NCBI GenBank assembly: GCA_903928495.1
Contig: CAIYQZ010000014.1
Span: forward strand, 1 to 57,480
Source of the DNA: an uncultured bacterium
GTDB lineage: Bacteria > Pseudomonadota > Gammaproteobacteria > Burkholderiales > Burkholderiaceae_C
DNA: 57,480 bases
Direction: 5' to 3'
The position numbers and the translations under genes were made by a program. Positions 37,486-46,655 of this stretch are shown in pieces. A model generated the notes under the pieces. It was not told where the DNA came from. It did not search any database and worked only from the letters and a program-made list of their open reading frames with translations. The first letter of the stretch is position 1, and each line of letters starts with the position of its first letter.

Positions 37486-39573
37486 ATGATCCAAGTGCCA
37501 TTGCCCTTGTCCCTTCCGCTGATCCTGCCCTTGTCGGCTGAAGCGGCCCCTGCCTCGCCCGTCGATGTGCTCGCCACCCTCACCCGATGGAGCGAGTTGG
37601 GCCTGTTGCGCCGCCTCGACAGCGCGCTGGCCAGCCATCTGTTTTCGCTCGACCCGGCGGCGAGCCCCGCGCTGCTGGTCAGCGTGGCCATGCTCTCCCA
37701 CCTGGAAGGGCGGGGGCACACCTGCCTGCCAGTGGCGGCGCTGGCCGCGCAACCGCTGGCCGTGCTGGGCTGGCCCGCCGCGCACCATGCTGCCGTGGGC
37801 GCGCTGTGGGCCACTGTGGCCACCGACCCTGCCGCATGGCTGGCCGAGGTGCGGCGCAGCCCCGCCGTGGGCGATGCATCTGCACCCGACGGTCACACGC
37901 CGCTGGTGTTGGGCGGCAGTGCCGAAGCCCCGCTGCTGTACCTGCGCCGCTACTTTGGGTATGAAAGCAGCGTGGCCGCCCAGGTGGCCGCCCGTGTGGC
38001 CCAGCCCTTTGAGGTGGACGCGGCGCAGACACGCCACTGGCTGGACAAACTGTTCCATGCCCCCACACCTTCAGCCCCCGCCCCACCGCCCGGCCCTGAC
38101 TGGCAAAAGCTGGCCTGTGCGCTGGCGCTGCGTGCGGGCCTGACCGTCATCACCGGCGGGCCTGGCACCGGCAAAACCCACACCGCCGCACGCCTGCTGG
38201 CCCTGTTGTTCGCCACAGACCCCGAGCCCGACCGCCTGCGGGTTGCCCTGGCCGCGCCCACCGGCAAGGCAGCGGCGCGGCTGCGCCAATCCATTGAAAG
38301 CTCGCTGAACGACCTGGGGGCACGGCTGGGCTCAGTGGAGGGCGGCGGTTTGGACCTGGCCCGCCTCACCCGCCGCATGGGCCCCGCCCGCACGCTGCAC
38401 GGCTTGCTGGGTGCCCGACCCGGCACGCGCCAGCTGCGCCACCACGCAGGCAATCCGCTGGACGTGGACGTGCTGCTGGTGGACGAAGCCTCCATGGTCC
38501 ACCTGGAAATGGTGGCCGCGCTGCTGGCTGCCTTGCCGCCGCAAGCCCGTGTGGTGTTGCTGGGCGACAAAGACCAGCTAGCCTCGGTGGAGGCCGGTGC
38601 AGTGCTGGGCGACCTGTGTCAGCACGCGGCGCAGGGGCACTACAGTGAGGCCACCCGTGCCTATGCCCAGGCTGTGGCGGGGGTGGATGTGCCACCTGCG
38701 TTTTGGGCTGACCCTGCCACCGCGCCAGCACCGCTGGCCCAGCAAACCGCCATGCTGCGCGAAAGCCGCCGCTTCGGTGGCTCCATTGGCCAACTGGCGC
38801 TGGCCGTGAATGCGGGCGATGCGCCCGGTGCCCAGCAACTGCTGGCCCACGCGCCCGCTGCCGGCCCCCTGCGGCTGTTGCCCCACCCCACGCCCGACGC
38901 GTTGCTGGCCGCTTGTGTCAGCACCCAGCCCGGCGCGCCCGCCAGCCACGCCGGGTATTTGCAGGCCATGGCCCAGCGCCCGCCCCAGGCTTTGACCGAC
39001 CCCGGGGTGCACGCCGCCTGGGTGGTGGGCGTGCTGCGCGCCTTTGAGCGTTTTCGGGTGTTGTGTGCCGTGCACGAAGGGCCTTGGGGCACACAGGCGC
39101 TCAATGCGTCCATTGCCCAGGCGCTGGCGGCAGCGGGGCTGCTTCAGCCCAATGGCGCGTGGTACGCAGGGCGGCCCGTCATGGTCACGCGCAACGACGC
39201 CGCCTTGGGCGTGTTCAACGGCGATGTGGGCGTGGCCTTGCCCTCGCTTGAAGGGGGGCTGCGCGTGTGGTTTCTGGACGGCGACACCCTGCGCTCGGTG
39301 GGTGTGGCCCGCCTGGCCGAGGTGGAAACCGCCTTCGCCATGACCGTGCACAAAAGCCAGGGCAGCGAATTCACGCACACAGTGCTGGTGTTGCCCACGG
39401 CGGGCGGTGAAGTGTTGACCCGCGAGCTGGTCTACACCGGCATCACCCGCGCCCGCGAAGCGTTCACGCTGGTGGAGCCCCGGCCAGGGCTCCTGGCGCA
39501 GGCGGTGGCGCGCAAATCACAGCGATTCAGTGGGTTGGCGCAGAGACTGCGGGCCGGTGCGCCGCTAGACTAA
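37486..39573 (+). CDS. recD: Exodeoxyribonuclease V subunit alpha (RecD)
   Basis: A 695-residue RecD, the fast 5'-3' helicase of RecBCD. ITGGPGTGKTHTAARLLALL is the Walker A (GTGKT ~227-231), VDEASMVHLEMV motif II, VVLLGDKDQLASVEAGAVLGD motif III, and MTVHKSQGSEFTHTVLVLP motif V. A clear SF1B helicase with its N-terminal RecB-interacting domain. The start at 37486 has no visible Shine-Dalgarno because the dispersed repeat abuts it; leaderless-like or coupled initiation is possible. Confidence 0.95.
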   Translation: MIQVPLPLSLPLILPLSAEAAPASPVDVLATLTRWSELGLLRRLDSALASHLFSLDPAASPALLVSVAMLSHLEGRGHTCLPVAALAAQPLAVLGWPAAHHAAVGALWATVATDPAAWLAEVRRSPAVGDASAPDGHTPLVLGGSAEAPLLYLRRYFGYESSVAAQVAARVAQPFEVDAAQTRHWLDKLFHAPTPSAPAPPPGPDWQKLACALALRAGLTVITGGPGTGKTHTAARLLALLFATDPEPDRLRVALAAPTGKAAARLRQSIESSLNDLGARLGSVEGGGLDLARLTRRMGPARTLHGLLGARPGTRQLRHHAGNPLDVDVLLVDEASMVHLEMVAALLAALPPQARVVLLGDKDQLASVEAGAVLGDLCQHAAQGHYSEATRAYAQAVAGVDVPPAFWADPATAPAPLAQQTAMLRESRRFGGSIGQLALAVNAGDAPGAQQLLAHAPAAGPLRLLPHPTPDALLAACVSTQPGAPASHAGYLQAMAQRPPQALTDPGVHAAWVVGVLRAFERFRVLCAVHEGPWGTQALNASIAQALAAAGLLQPNGAWYAGRPVMVTRNDAALGVFNGDVGVALPSLEGGLRVWFLDGDTLRSVGVARLAEVETAFAMTVHKSQGSEFTHTVLVLPTAGGEVLTRELVYTGITRAREAFTLVEPRPGLLAQAVARKSQRFSGLAQRLRAGAPLD

Positions 39574-39629
39574 GGGGCACGGCGCAGCCAGGCCCTGGCC
39601 GCGACCGCTCCAGACGAGGACAACCAGCC

Positions 39630-40004
39630 ATGATTCCCAGCAAACGACGCTTTTTCTGGCGTGCGGCTTTTCAGTCGCCCGCCAAACTGGTCACCCCAGA
39701 CGGGGAGTTCCAAGCCAAGCTGATGGACATCTCGCTCAAGGGCGCCCTGTTGCAAACGCCCACCCCGTGGCTGGGCCAGCGCGGCATCAAGTGCCAGTTG
39801 TTCCTGAGCCTCAACGAAGACACCCAAATTGCCATGTGGTGCACCACCATGCACGTGGATGGTGCCAACGTGGGGCTGCGCTGCGACAACATCGACCTCG
39901 ACAGCATCACCCACCTGCGGCGCCTGGTGGAGCTGAACGTGGGCGACCACAACATCCTGGAGCGCGACCTGGCCAGCCTCATCAACGACGAACACTCGTC
40001 CTGA
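39630..40004 (+). CDS. PilZ domain protein
   Basis: A 124-residue single-domain PilZ protein. The N-terminal Arg cluster (SKRRFFWRAAF) and DISLKGALL correspond to the RxxxR and D/NxSxxG c-di-GMP-binding motifs; the second has K where consensus often has G. PilZ domains sense c-di-GMP and control motility, pili or exopolysaccharide. It is followed 45 bases on by a ComFB gene, another proposed cyclic-dinucleotide receptor family. Confidence 0.8.
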   Translation: MIPSKRRFFWRAAFQSPAKLVTPDGEFQAKLMDISLKGALLQTPTPWLGQRGIKCQLFLSLNEDTQIAMWCTTMHVDGANVGLRCDNIDLDSITHLRRLVELNVGDHNILERDLASLINDEHSS

Positions 40005-40049
40005 GCGCGCTTTTTCAGCGTTTTTCCGTCAACCCGCAGGAGAACCACC

Positions 40050-40343
40050 GTGAGCATTGAACAAATTCACAACTACTACGAACGACTGGTGCTGGACGAA
40101 GTGGTGCGCCGCGCCCGCGACCTGCCCAATGCCACCGCCGACATGGTGGCCGACATGGCCTGTGTCGCACTCAACCAATTGCCTGCGCGTTACGTGCGGC
40201 ATGACGTTGACCTGGTGTTCTACCTGACCGAGGCCGAGCGGCACCAGAGTGAAACCGCCCTGGCGGCCGCGCTGGACTATGCCGAAAAGCTGGTCCTGTC
40301 GCGCATGGCGGCGGCCGACGCCACGGTCATCGACGCGGGCTGA
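40050..40343 (+). CDS. ComFB family (late competence development) protein
   Basis: A 97-residue protein of the ComFB family, starting at GTG 40050 after AGGAG. The helical core includes HNYYERLVLDEVVRRA, DMVADMACVALNQLPARYVR and LDYAEKLVLSRM. ComFB was named from the Bacillus competence operon. Cyanobacterial ComFB-domain proteins have been reported to bind cyclic dinucleotides. Paired here with a PilZ gene, which supports a signalling role; creatininase follows after one base. Confidence 0.85.
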   Translation: MSIEQIHNYYERLVLDEVVRRARDLPNATADMVADMACVALNQLPARYVRHDVDLVFYLTEAERHQSETALAAALDYAEKLVLSRMAAADATVIDAG

Positions 40344-40344
40344 C

Positions 40345-41202
40345 GTGTCCCGCACAGCCCCCGCCACCCCGCGTTTCTGGGCCGAGCTGACCACCGCCGA
40401 TTTCACGCGGTTGGACCGGTCGCGTACCGTGGCCGTGTTGCCCCTGGGGGCCACCGAGCAACACGGACCCCACCTGCCGCTGTGTGTGGATACCACCCTG
40501 GTCGACGGCGTGGTGGCCGCGTGCATGCCCCACCTGCCTGCTGACTTGCCCGCGCTGTTCTTGCCCACCCAAGCGGTGGGTCTGAGCCCCGAGCATGCTG
40601 CTTTTCCCGGCACGCTGACGCTGCGGCCCGAAACCGCCATCCGCTTGTGGACCGACATCGCCGAGGGCGTCCATGCCACGGGCGTGAACAAACTGGTGCT
40701 GTTCAACGCCCACGGTGGCCATGTGGGCCTGATGGACGTGGTGGCCCGCGAGCTGCGCGCCCGGCTGGGGATGCTGGTGTACAGCGTGAGCTGGTTCAAC
40801 CTGCCGCTGCTGGATGACGCCGGGGCCGACGTGAACGCCCTGTTTTCCGCGCACGAACACCGCTTTGGCATCCACGGTGGCGAGGTGGAAACGGCCATGA
40901 TGCTGGCGCTGGCCCCACAACGGGTGCACATGGACGCGGCGCAGGACTTTGCGTCCACCTCGCACACCCGCGCCCAGCAGTTTGACATTCTGGGCAATGG
41001 CCGCAGCGCCAAGCTTGCCTGGCAAACACAGGACTACAACCCCTGGGGTGCCGTCGGCAATGCAGCCGCCGCCACTGCCGACAACGGCCACGCGCTGGTG
41101 CAGGCCGCAGGTCGTGCCCTGGCCCGGCTGCTGCATGAAGTGGATCAATTGCCCGCCGACACCCTGCGGGCCGACACCGCTTACACCCCCAAGCCAACTT
41201 GA
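40345..41202 (+). CDS. Creatininase-family amidohydrolase
   Basis: A 285-residue creatininase/formamide hydrolase fold protein starting at GTG 40345. Metal-site motifs are visible: LPLGATEQHGPHLPL (Glu, His), DTTLVDGV (Asp), FNAHGGHVGLMDVV (His) and HGGEVETAMML (Glu). Family members cut cyclic or linear amide bonds in creatinine, mycofactocin precursor or riboflavin intermediates; the substrate here is unknown. It begins one base after the ComFB stop. Confidence 0.88.
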   Translation: MSRTAPATPRFWAELTTADFTRLDRSRTVAVLPLGATEQHGPHLPLCVDTTLVDGVVAACMPHLPADLPALFLPTQAVGLSPEHAAFPGTLTLRPETAIRLWTDIAEGVHATGVNKLVLFNAHGGHVGLMDVVARELRARLGMLVYSVSWFNLPLLDDAGADVNALFSAHEHRFGIHGGEVETAMMLALAPQRVHMDAAQDFASTSHTRAQQFDILGNGRSAKLAWQTQDYNPWGAVGNAAAATADNGHALVQAAGRALARLLHEVDQLPADTLRADTAYTPKPT

Positions 41203-41234
41203 GCGGCACCTGCCGGGGGCTCCCGGTCCGCCTC

Positions 41235-41918
41235 TCAGGCGTGGGTGATCCAGGCCTGGTGTTCCGCCGCCAGCAAATGCGGCAGGGTGTTGAAGCTCAC
41301 CAGCCGCTGGCGTTTAGGTGTGCCCACCAGCTCGGTCACGGCGGTGTTGCGGATTTGCAGGTTCAGCTCGATGGTGGTTTCCGGTGGGGTGTGCAGCAGG
41401 TGCCCCACCAGGGTGGAAATGGGCCCGCCGCTGCTGACCACCAGTACGTTTTGGTCGGCCAGTTGCTGGCGGATGTGCGTCAACGCCCCCACGGCACCGG
41501 CCACAAAGTCGGTGTAGGCAGGCATGCCTTCTGGGCTGATGGTGCCGGTCATCCATTGCGCCAGCGCGTCGCGCAACAACCTGAAATGCTGTTTGTAGGC
41601 ACCCGGCTCACCGGGCTGCACCAGGTGGCATGCCCGCAGGGCTTTGATGAGAGCTTCGCTGTCGTATTCGTTCAGGCCCGGCCACGTCAGCGGCTCCAGC
41701 GTCAGCCCGCTGCCCTGGGCAATGCCCTCCCAGGTTTGGCGGTGGCGGCGCAGCGTGCCGGTGATGACCGCGTCCCACACCGGGCCACCATGGGCGGTTT
41801 GGGCGCGCAGGTGCTCGCCCAAGCGCACGCTTTGGCGGTGGCCCAGGTCGCTGAGCTGGTCGTAATCGGCTGCGCCAAACGAGGCCTGCCCGTGGCGGAT
41901 GAGGTGGATGTGTGCCAT
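41235..41918 (-). CDS. Histidine phosphatase family protein
   Basis: A 227-residue phosphoglycerate-mutase-like phosphatase. The catalytic LIRHGQASFGAADYDQLSDLG gives the phosphohistidine RHG; WDAVITGTLRRHRQT and VVSSGGPISTLVGHLL supply the second Arg and the usual HG position, where the motif reads SSGGP rather than SHGG. That substitution of the second His may reduce activity or indicate a different substrate. Start at 41918 matches the family start. Confidence 0.85.
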   Translation of the reverse strand: MAHIHLIRHGQASFGAADYDQLSDLGHRQSVRLGEHLRAQTAHGGPVWDAVITGTLRRHRQTWEGIAQGSGLTLEPLTWPGLNEYDSEALIKALRACHLVQPGEPGAYKQHFRLLRDALAQWMTGTISPEGMPAYTDFVAGAVGALTHIRQQLADQNVLVVSSGGPISTLVGHLLHTPPETTIELNLQIRNTAVTELVGTPKRQRLVSFNTLPHLLAAEHQAWITHA

Positions 41919-41942
41919 GCGCCAGATTTTGGGCAAAACATG

Positions 41943-41980
41943 CTGCTGGCGCTTGTCTCTGCTGCGACTGCAGCTATGGA
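41943..41980 (+). repeat. Dispersed ~45-bp repeat, upstream of the phosphatase gene
   Basis: GCTGGCGCTTGTCTCT, then GCTGCGACTGC and AGCTATGGA; CGCTTG (41950) to GCTAT (41973) is 23 bases as in the other copies. It fills most of the 67-base gap between two minus-strand genes. Confidence 0.55.
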
Positions 41981-41985
41981 AAAAA

Positions 41986-42948
41986 TCAAACCCCTTGCAG
42001 CACCTGGGCAAACACGGGCGCGTCCACGTTGCCACCGCACAGGGTCAGCCCCACGCATTGGCCTTGCAGGCTGTGCTTCTCTTGCAGGGCTGCGGCCAGA
42101 GCCGCTGCGCCCGCGCCTTCGGCCACGTTGTGCGTGTCTGTGTAGAGCGCGCGCATGGCGTGGGCTACCTCGGCATCGGTGACTTGCACCACATGGTCCA
42201 GGTGGGGCAGCAGGATGGCCAGCGCTTCGGGGTCGGCCACGCGGCAGGCCATGCCGTCGGCCAGTTGGGTGGTGACGGGGGCTTCCACCACGTGCCCGGC
42301 GGCCAGCGAATCGGCGTAGGTGGTGGCATGGGCGCTGACCACGCCCACGATGCGCAGCGTGCGGCCCAGTGCCAGTTTGGCGGCCACGGCCGAACATGCG
42401 CCCGAGCCCTGGCCAATGGGCACATACACCGCGTCGAGTTGTGGCACTGCCTTGAACAGCTCCCACCAGTAGGTGCTGACGCCGCGCAGCAAGTCGGCAT
42501 GGAAGCTGGGCACCATGTGCGCACCGCGCTCGGCGGCCAGGCGCATGGCGTGTTCGCGGCTTTCCTGAAAGTCGGTGCCGTATTCGATGAGGTGCACGCC
42601 CAACGCCCGCATGGCGGCGTTTTTCTCAACGCTGTTGCCGTGTGGCACCACGATGCTGCACTTCACGCCATGGGCCCGGGCTGCCCAGCCCATGCTCTGC
42701 CCGTGGTTGCCGCGCGTGGCGCTGACCACTTCGGCGGGCAAGGCACCACGTCGGGCCAACTGGTCAAAGTACGTCAGCCCGCCACGGATCTTGAACGCGC
42801 CCACCGGCGTGTGGTTTTCGTGTTTGACCCACACCTCGGTGCCCAACCGTTGGGCCAGCAGCGGCCAGGCGTACTGCGGGGTGGGCTGAAAGGCGCGATA
42901 CACCACTTGGGCGGCGGCTTCGATGTCGGGCAGGCTGGGCAGGGTCAT
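41986..42948 (-). CDS. PLP-dependent threonine/serine dehydratase family protein
   Basis: A 320-residue fold-type II PLP enzyme like catabolic threonine dehydratase. The Schiff-base lysine lies in PVGAFKIRGGLTYF; RGNHGQSMGWAAR follows, the Gly-rich phosphate loop is PIGQGSGACSAVAA and the C-terminal LTLCGGNVD. It would deaminate threonine or serine to 2-oxoacid and ammonia; no regulatory ACT domain. The start at 42948 overlaps the upstream VOC gene by ATGA. Confidence 0.88.
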   Translation of the reverse strand: MTLPSLPDIEAAAQVVYRAFQPTPQYAWPLLAQRLGTEVWVKHENHTPVGAFKIRGGLTYFDQLARRGALPAEVVSATRGNHGQSMGWAARAHGVKCSIVVPHGNSVEKNAAMRALGVHLIEYGTDFQESREHAMRLAAERGAHMVPSFHADLLRGVSTYWWELFKAVPQLDAVYVPIGQGSGACSAVAAKLALGRTLRIVGVVSAHATTYADSLAAGHVVEAPVTTQLADGMACRVADPEALAILLPHLDHVVQVTDAEVAHAMRALYTDTHNVAEGAGAAALAAALQEKHSLQGQCVGLTLCGGNVDAPVFAQVLQGV

Positions 42949-43640
42949 GGGGCGGTGCTGAAGTGGGGTGAGGTGAGCCGAACCAGGCCTTTGGGGCATG
43001 CCAGGGTGGCGGTGAGGGTGGGAGCGGTGCCAGGTTGTACGGGTGGTGTGTGCCCGCCCAGCGCGTCCAGGGCCTGCGCCACGGCGGAAGGCTGGGGGTG
43101 TGCCAGCGACCAGGCTTGCAGCGACACGCCCGAGTCGGCCATGGCATCGGTGGGGTGCGTGGGCCCCCATTGGATGAGGGTGGGCACGCAGCCGCCCAAC
43201 AGGCGGTGGCCATCGGCGCGCAAGGTGATGTGCCACTGCAGCAGGCCCTGGGGGGTGGCACGGCTGGCCGGGGTCACGCGGCCCACGTCCAGCCGTTGTG
43301 CCAACAGGCCTTGGGCGGCGGCGTGTGCATCGGGCACACGGGCCACCCAGTGAACCAGTGCAGGGCCGTGTTTGGCGATGTGGTGTTGCAGTGGCTCAAA
43401 GTCCATGTCAAACCAGCGCTGGTTGCCCTCAGGCAGCGTGGGAGTCGCACCGGGCTGGATGGCGATGATTTCCAGATACGCCTGTGGGAAGGCGGGCGAC
43501 GCGATGGACAGCAGGCGGTTGTGCGTGCCCATAAGCGGGTGTTCGCCACCGGGGCCGGGCGTCACGCCCAGCGTGGCTTCGCACCAGGCCACGCCTTCGG
43601 CCAGGCTGGTGGCAGCCACCACGAGGTGATCGAGGTTCAC
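42945..43640 (-). CDS. VOC superfamily protein, glyoxalase-like (Glyoxalase_3 type)
   Basis: A 231-residue protein starting at GTG 43640. MNLDHLVVAATSLAEGVAWCE, GTHNRLLSIAS and YLEIIAIQP mark a glyoxalase-like VOC domain of the large type; the rest is a second, diverged module. Substrate unknown. Coupled by a 4-base overlap to the threonine dehydratase gene. Confidence 0.8.
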   Translation of the reverse strand: MNLDHLVVAATSLAEGVAWCEATLGVTPGPGGEHPLMGTHNRLLSIASPAFPQAYLEIIAIQPGATPTLPEGNQRWFDMDFEPLQHHIAKHGPALVHWVARVPDAHAAAQGLLAQRLDVGRVTPASRATPQGLLQWHITLRADGHRLLGGCVPTLIQWGPTHPTDAMADSGVSLQAWSLAHPQPSAVAQALDALGGHTPPVQPGTAPTLTATLACPKGLVRLTSPHFSTAP

Positions 43641-43650
43641 AGCCGGCCTT

Positions 43651-44613
43651 TCACAGTTGCACTTCGCCGCTGATGCAGCACACCACGTCGCCGCCCACCC
43701 ACACTTGGGCCTGCTCGTCCCGGCTCAGAAACACTTGGCCGTCGCGCCCCAGTGCCTGGCCTTGGGTGGCCTGGTAGCGGGTGGGCAACACGCCGTCGGC
43801 CATCAGCCACTGCGCCAGGCTGGCGTTCAGGCTGCCGGTGACGGGGTCTTCGTCCACACCCACGGGGGCGGCAAAGGCGCGCACCCACAGGTCAGGTTCG
43901 GGTGCTGCGGGTGCATGCGCGGTGGTGGCCCGTTCAAACGCGCGTGCTTCGCGACTGCTGCGGGCGATGAGGGCGGCGGCCTGGTGGTCGCCGTGTGCTG
44001 GGGTGCTGAGCGCGGCCACGCCCACTTTCTGGCCCAGGGCCTTCAGGGCGATGTGGTCAGGGGTGAGGGCCATCAGGGTGTCGGGGCTGTCAATCAGCAG
44101 GCCCAGCCACTCGGGGCCGTTGTTCAGCGACTGCGCGGCTGTCACTTGCGCGGGTGCCAGGCCCATGGCGCTCAGCACCGCCGCCAGGTGCGCGGCATCG
44201 GGTGTGGTACGTGTCAGCGGTGGGGCGGCAAAGGCCATGCACCCGGGGGCACCGTCCAGTGGGCGCAATTGCACCACGCCCACGGCGCATTCCTGTCGTA
44301 CCACCCCGGCCTCGCGCGGCTGGCCACCATTGGCCAACCAGGCGTGGCAGGTGCCCAGGGTGGGGTGGCCGGCAAACGGCAATTCGCCCCCGGGGGTGAA
44401 GATGCGCACGCGGTAATCGGCCCCCGCTGCCGCACCCTCGGGCGTGGGCGGCAGCACAAACGTGGTTTCAGACAAGTTGGTCCAGTGGGCGAAGCGCTGC
44501 ATGGCCTCTTCGCTCAGGCCCGTGCCGTCCAGCACCACGGCCAGGGGGTTGCCTTGGTAGGGCAGGGCGGTGAACACGTCGACCTGCATGAAGGGGCGGG
44601 AGCGGAGGGGCAT
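43651..44613 (-). CDS. PhzF family isomerase/epimerase
   Basis: A 320-residue PhzF-like protein with two diaminopimelate-epimerase-like halves. Motifs are QVDVFTALPYQGNPLAVVLD, LSETTFVLPP (catalytic Glu region), RIFTPGGELPFAGHPTLGT and VDEDPVTGSLNASLAQWL. PhzF isomerises a phenazine precursor, but most homologues act on unknown metabolites and no other phz genes are present. ATG 44613 lies 8 bases after AAGG. Confidence 0.92.
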   Translation of the reverse strand: MPLRSRPFMQVDVFTALPYQGNPLAVVLDGTGLSEEAMQRFAHWTNLSETTFVLPPTPEGAAAGADYRVRIFTPGGELPFAGHPTLGTCHAWLANGGQPREAGVVRQECAVGVVQLRPLDGAPGCMAFAAPPLTRTTPDAAHLAAVLSAMGLAPAQVTAAQSLNNGPEWLGLLIDSPDTLMALTPDHIALKALGQKVGVAALSTPAHGDHQAAALIARSSREARAFERATTAHAPAAPEPDLWVRAFAAPVGVDEDPVTGSLNASLAQWLMADGVLPTRYQATQGQALGRDGQVFLSRDEQAQVWVGGDVVCCISGEVQL

Positions 44614-44737
44614 GGTGCGGACCTTTTTGTTTCAGATAAATGATTGTTTTTTGAGTAGCTTGAAATCCAATGAAATCAAGCGATGGTGCTGCTTTTGGTT
44701 CCAAAAAAGGCTGTGCAAATGTGTAGCGGCCAAACGC

Positions 44738-45385
44738 TCAGGCCAGGGGTTGGTCCAACACCCCACGGCTGGCGGGCAGGGCCAACAGCTTGGTGTACCA
44801 GTGCATCAGGTGCGGCCACTCCGGGTGCGGTTGGGGCAGGTTGACCCAGCGATGCACCTCGCACGCCAGCGGTATGTCGGCCATGGTGAGGTGCTCGCCT
44901 GCCATGAACGGTCGCTGCGCCAGGTGCGCGTCCAGCAGGGTGAACAGGGGTTCGGTGTCGGCGACTGACTTTGCAATCACCGCCGGCTGGCGCTGTGCCT
45001 CGGGGGTGCGCACCCACTGAACAAACGCGGGGCCGCTGGCGCGGTTGAGGGTGGTTTGTTGCCAGTCCATCCAGCGGTCGGCGTCGGCGCGCTGCGCAAG
45101 GTCTGTCGGGTACGAGCTGGTGTGCGCGCCATAGCGGGCGCACAGGTAACGCACGATGGCGTTCGATTCCCACAGCACCAGCTCGCCATCTTGCAGGGTG
45201 GGCACCAATGCGTTGGGGTTGAGGGCCCGGTAGACGGGGGTGTGGACCACGCCAAACGCCATGCCGGCATCGGTCCGCACAAATGGTTGCTCCAGGTGCT
45301 GAAGCGTCCACACCACTTTGCGCACGTTGATGGAGCTCATGCGGCCCCAGACATGAAGGGTGGTGGCAGTGGGTGTGGGGGTCAT
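44738..45385 (-). CDS. Glutathione S-transferase family protein
   Basis: A 215-residue GST. The N-terminal thioredoxin-fold domain has LHVWGRMSSINVRKVVW (active Ser/Asn region), NPNALVPTLQDG (cis-Pro) and LWESNAIVRYL (Glu-Ser gamma-glutamyl contact). The C-terminal helical domain contains LTMADIPLACEVHR. Probably detoxifies electrophiles with glutathione. Start ATG 45385 overlaps the stop of the MFS gene. Confidence 0.93.
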   Translation of the reverse strand: MTPTPTATTLHVWGRMSSINVRKVVWTLQHLEQPFVRTDAGMAFGVVHTPVYRALNPNALVPTLQDGELVLWESNAIVRYLCARYGAHTSSYPTDLAQRADADRWMDWQQTTLNRASGPAFVQWVRTPEAQRQPAVIAKSVADTEPLFTLLDAHLAQRPFMAGEHLTMADIPLACEVHRWVNLPQPHPEWPHLMHWYTKLLALPASRGVLDQPLA

Positions 45386-46626
45386 GCGGGTCTCCGGGCC
45401 AGCTGCCAGGGTTTGAACCCCAGCCACAACAACAGACCGGGCACCTGCACCGCCAGGCACACGGCCAATGCAGTTTGGTAAGCGGCCTCGGGATAGTGGC
45501 CGTTGTCCGAGGGCCACAGGTTGATGACCGCGCCCAGCCCCCACTGCAGGCCAAATGCCGCCAGAAAAATCAGCAGGTTGAAGCTGGTGCTGACGCGGCC
45601 TGTCAGCGCGGTTGGCATGCCCTGCGCCAGGATGGCGTAGTTCATGGCCCCGGCGGTGCCAAAGTAGCTGAATGCCACCGCCAGCAGCCAGAACGGCACG
45701 CCCGATGGCCACAACATCAACCCTTGAACCAGCAAAAACACCGCCACGCCGCCGCCACACACCGTGACCGGGCGCACACGGTGGCGCGCCAGCCAGTCGG
45801 TCAGCGCGCCGAAGCTGAGCGAGCCGGCCACCATGGCCGCCGTGCTCCAGAACAGCACCTGTGCCACCTCCGCGCGGGGCAGGTGGCCTACGTCACGCAG
45901 CCACGGGCCCATCCACAGCCCTTGAATGGCCATGTAGGCGCCGTTGGAAACCAGCGTACACAGCGCGGTGCGCCAGAACAGGGGCTGCGCGTACAACTGG
46001 CCCACAGATGTCAACATGGCTCTCAGGCTGGTGGAGTGGTGTGTGGTCTGATGGGCCGGGTGCTCAGGCACGCGCGCCCAAATCAGCAGCGCCACCGCTG
46101 CGGCGCAGGTGGCAATGCCCCAGAAGGCCATGCGCCAGCCCACCACATCGGTGGCCCATTGCATGGGCGCTGTGGCCACCATGGCCCCCAGCCCGCCCAC
46201 GGCCAGCAGCACTGCGGTGGACATGGGCAGGCGCTCGGGTGGCAGCCACATGGAACTGGCCTTGATGGCCGACATGAGTGACGCCGACACCCCCAGCCCG
46301 ATCAGCGCCCGCGCCGCCAGCAAGCCTTCCAGCGACTGCGCCTGGGCAAACAGCACACCGCCCAACGCGGCCACGGCCAACATGGGCATTTGCACGCGGC
46401 GTGGGCCAAAGCGGTCCAACGCCATGCCCACGGGCAGTTGGGCAACGGCAAAGGCAATGAAATACGCACCAGTGAGCAAGCCCAGCGTGTGGGCGTCCAG
46501 CCCGATGTCGCGCACCAGGTCGGGGTAGACCACGGTGTTGATGTTGCGGTACACGTAGGACACAAAGTGCGCCAGCGCAAACGGCAGGAGCACGCTCAGC
46601 AACACCCCGGCCAGTGGGCGCGTCAC
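45382..46626 (-). CDS. Major facilitator superfamily transporter
   Basis: A 414-residue protein with twelve predicted membrane helices. The loop 2-3 signature appears as GMALDRFGPRRVQ. It resembles MFS members of the sugar-phosphate/nitrate-type branch (YVYRNINTVVYPDLVRDIG), but no substrate can be named. The start is uncertain: GTG 46626 is preferred because it begins just before the first helix and after the aminotransferase stop. The stop overlaps the GST start. Confidence 0.85.
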   Translation of the reverse strand: MTRPLAGVLLSVLLPFALAHFVSYVYRNINTVVYPDLVRDIGLDAHTLGLLTGAYFIAFAVAQLPVGMALDRFGPRRVQMPMLAVAALGGVLFAQAQSLEGLLAARALIGLGVSASLMSAIKASSMWLPPERLPMSTAVLLAVGGLGAMVATAPMQWATDVVGWRMAFWGIATCAAAVALLIWARVPEHPAHQTTHHSTSLRAMLTSVGQLYAQPLFWRTALCTLVSNGAYMAIQGLWMGPWLRDVGHLPRAEVAQVLFWSTAAMVAGSLSFGALTDWLARHRVRPVTVCGGGVAVFLLVQGLMLWPSGVPFWLLAVAFSYFGTAGAMNYAILAQGMPTALTGRVSTSFNLLIFLAAFGLQWGLGAVINLWPSDNGHYPEAAYQTALAVCLAVQVPGLLLWLGFKPWQLARRPA

Positions 46627-46655
46627 ACCCGGAGGGTGGGCCGGGGTGGGGGTGG

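Noticed and set aside
41899-43353. 484-codon plus-strand open frame opposite the threonine dehydratase and VOC genes
   Set aside because: Shadow frame with atypical His/Gly-rich composition and no family similarity.
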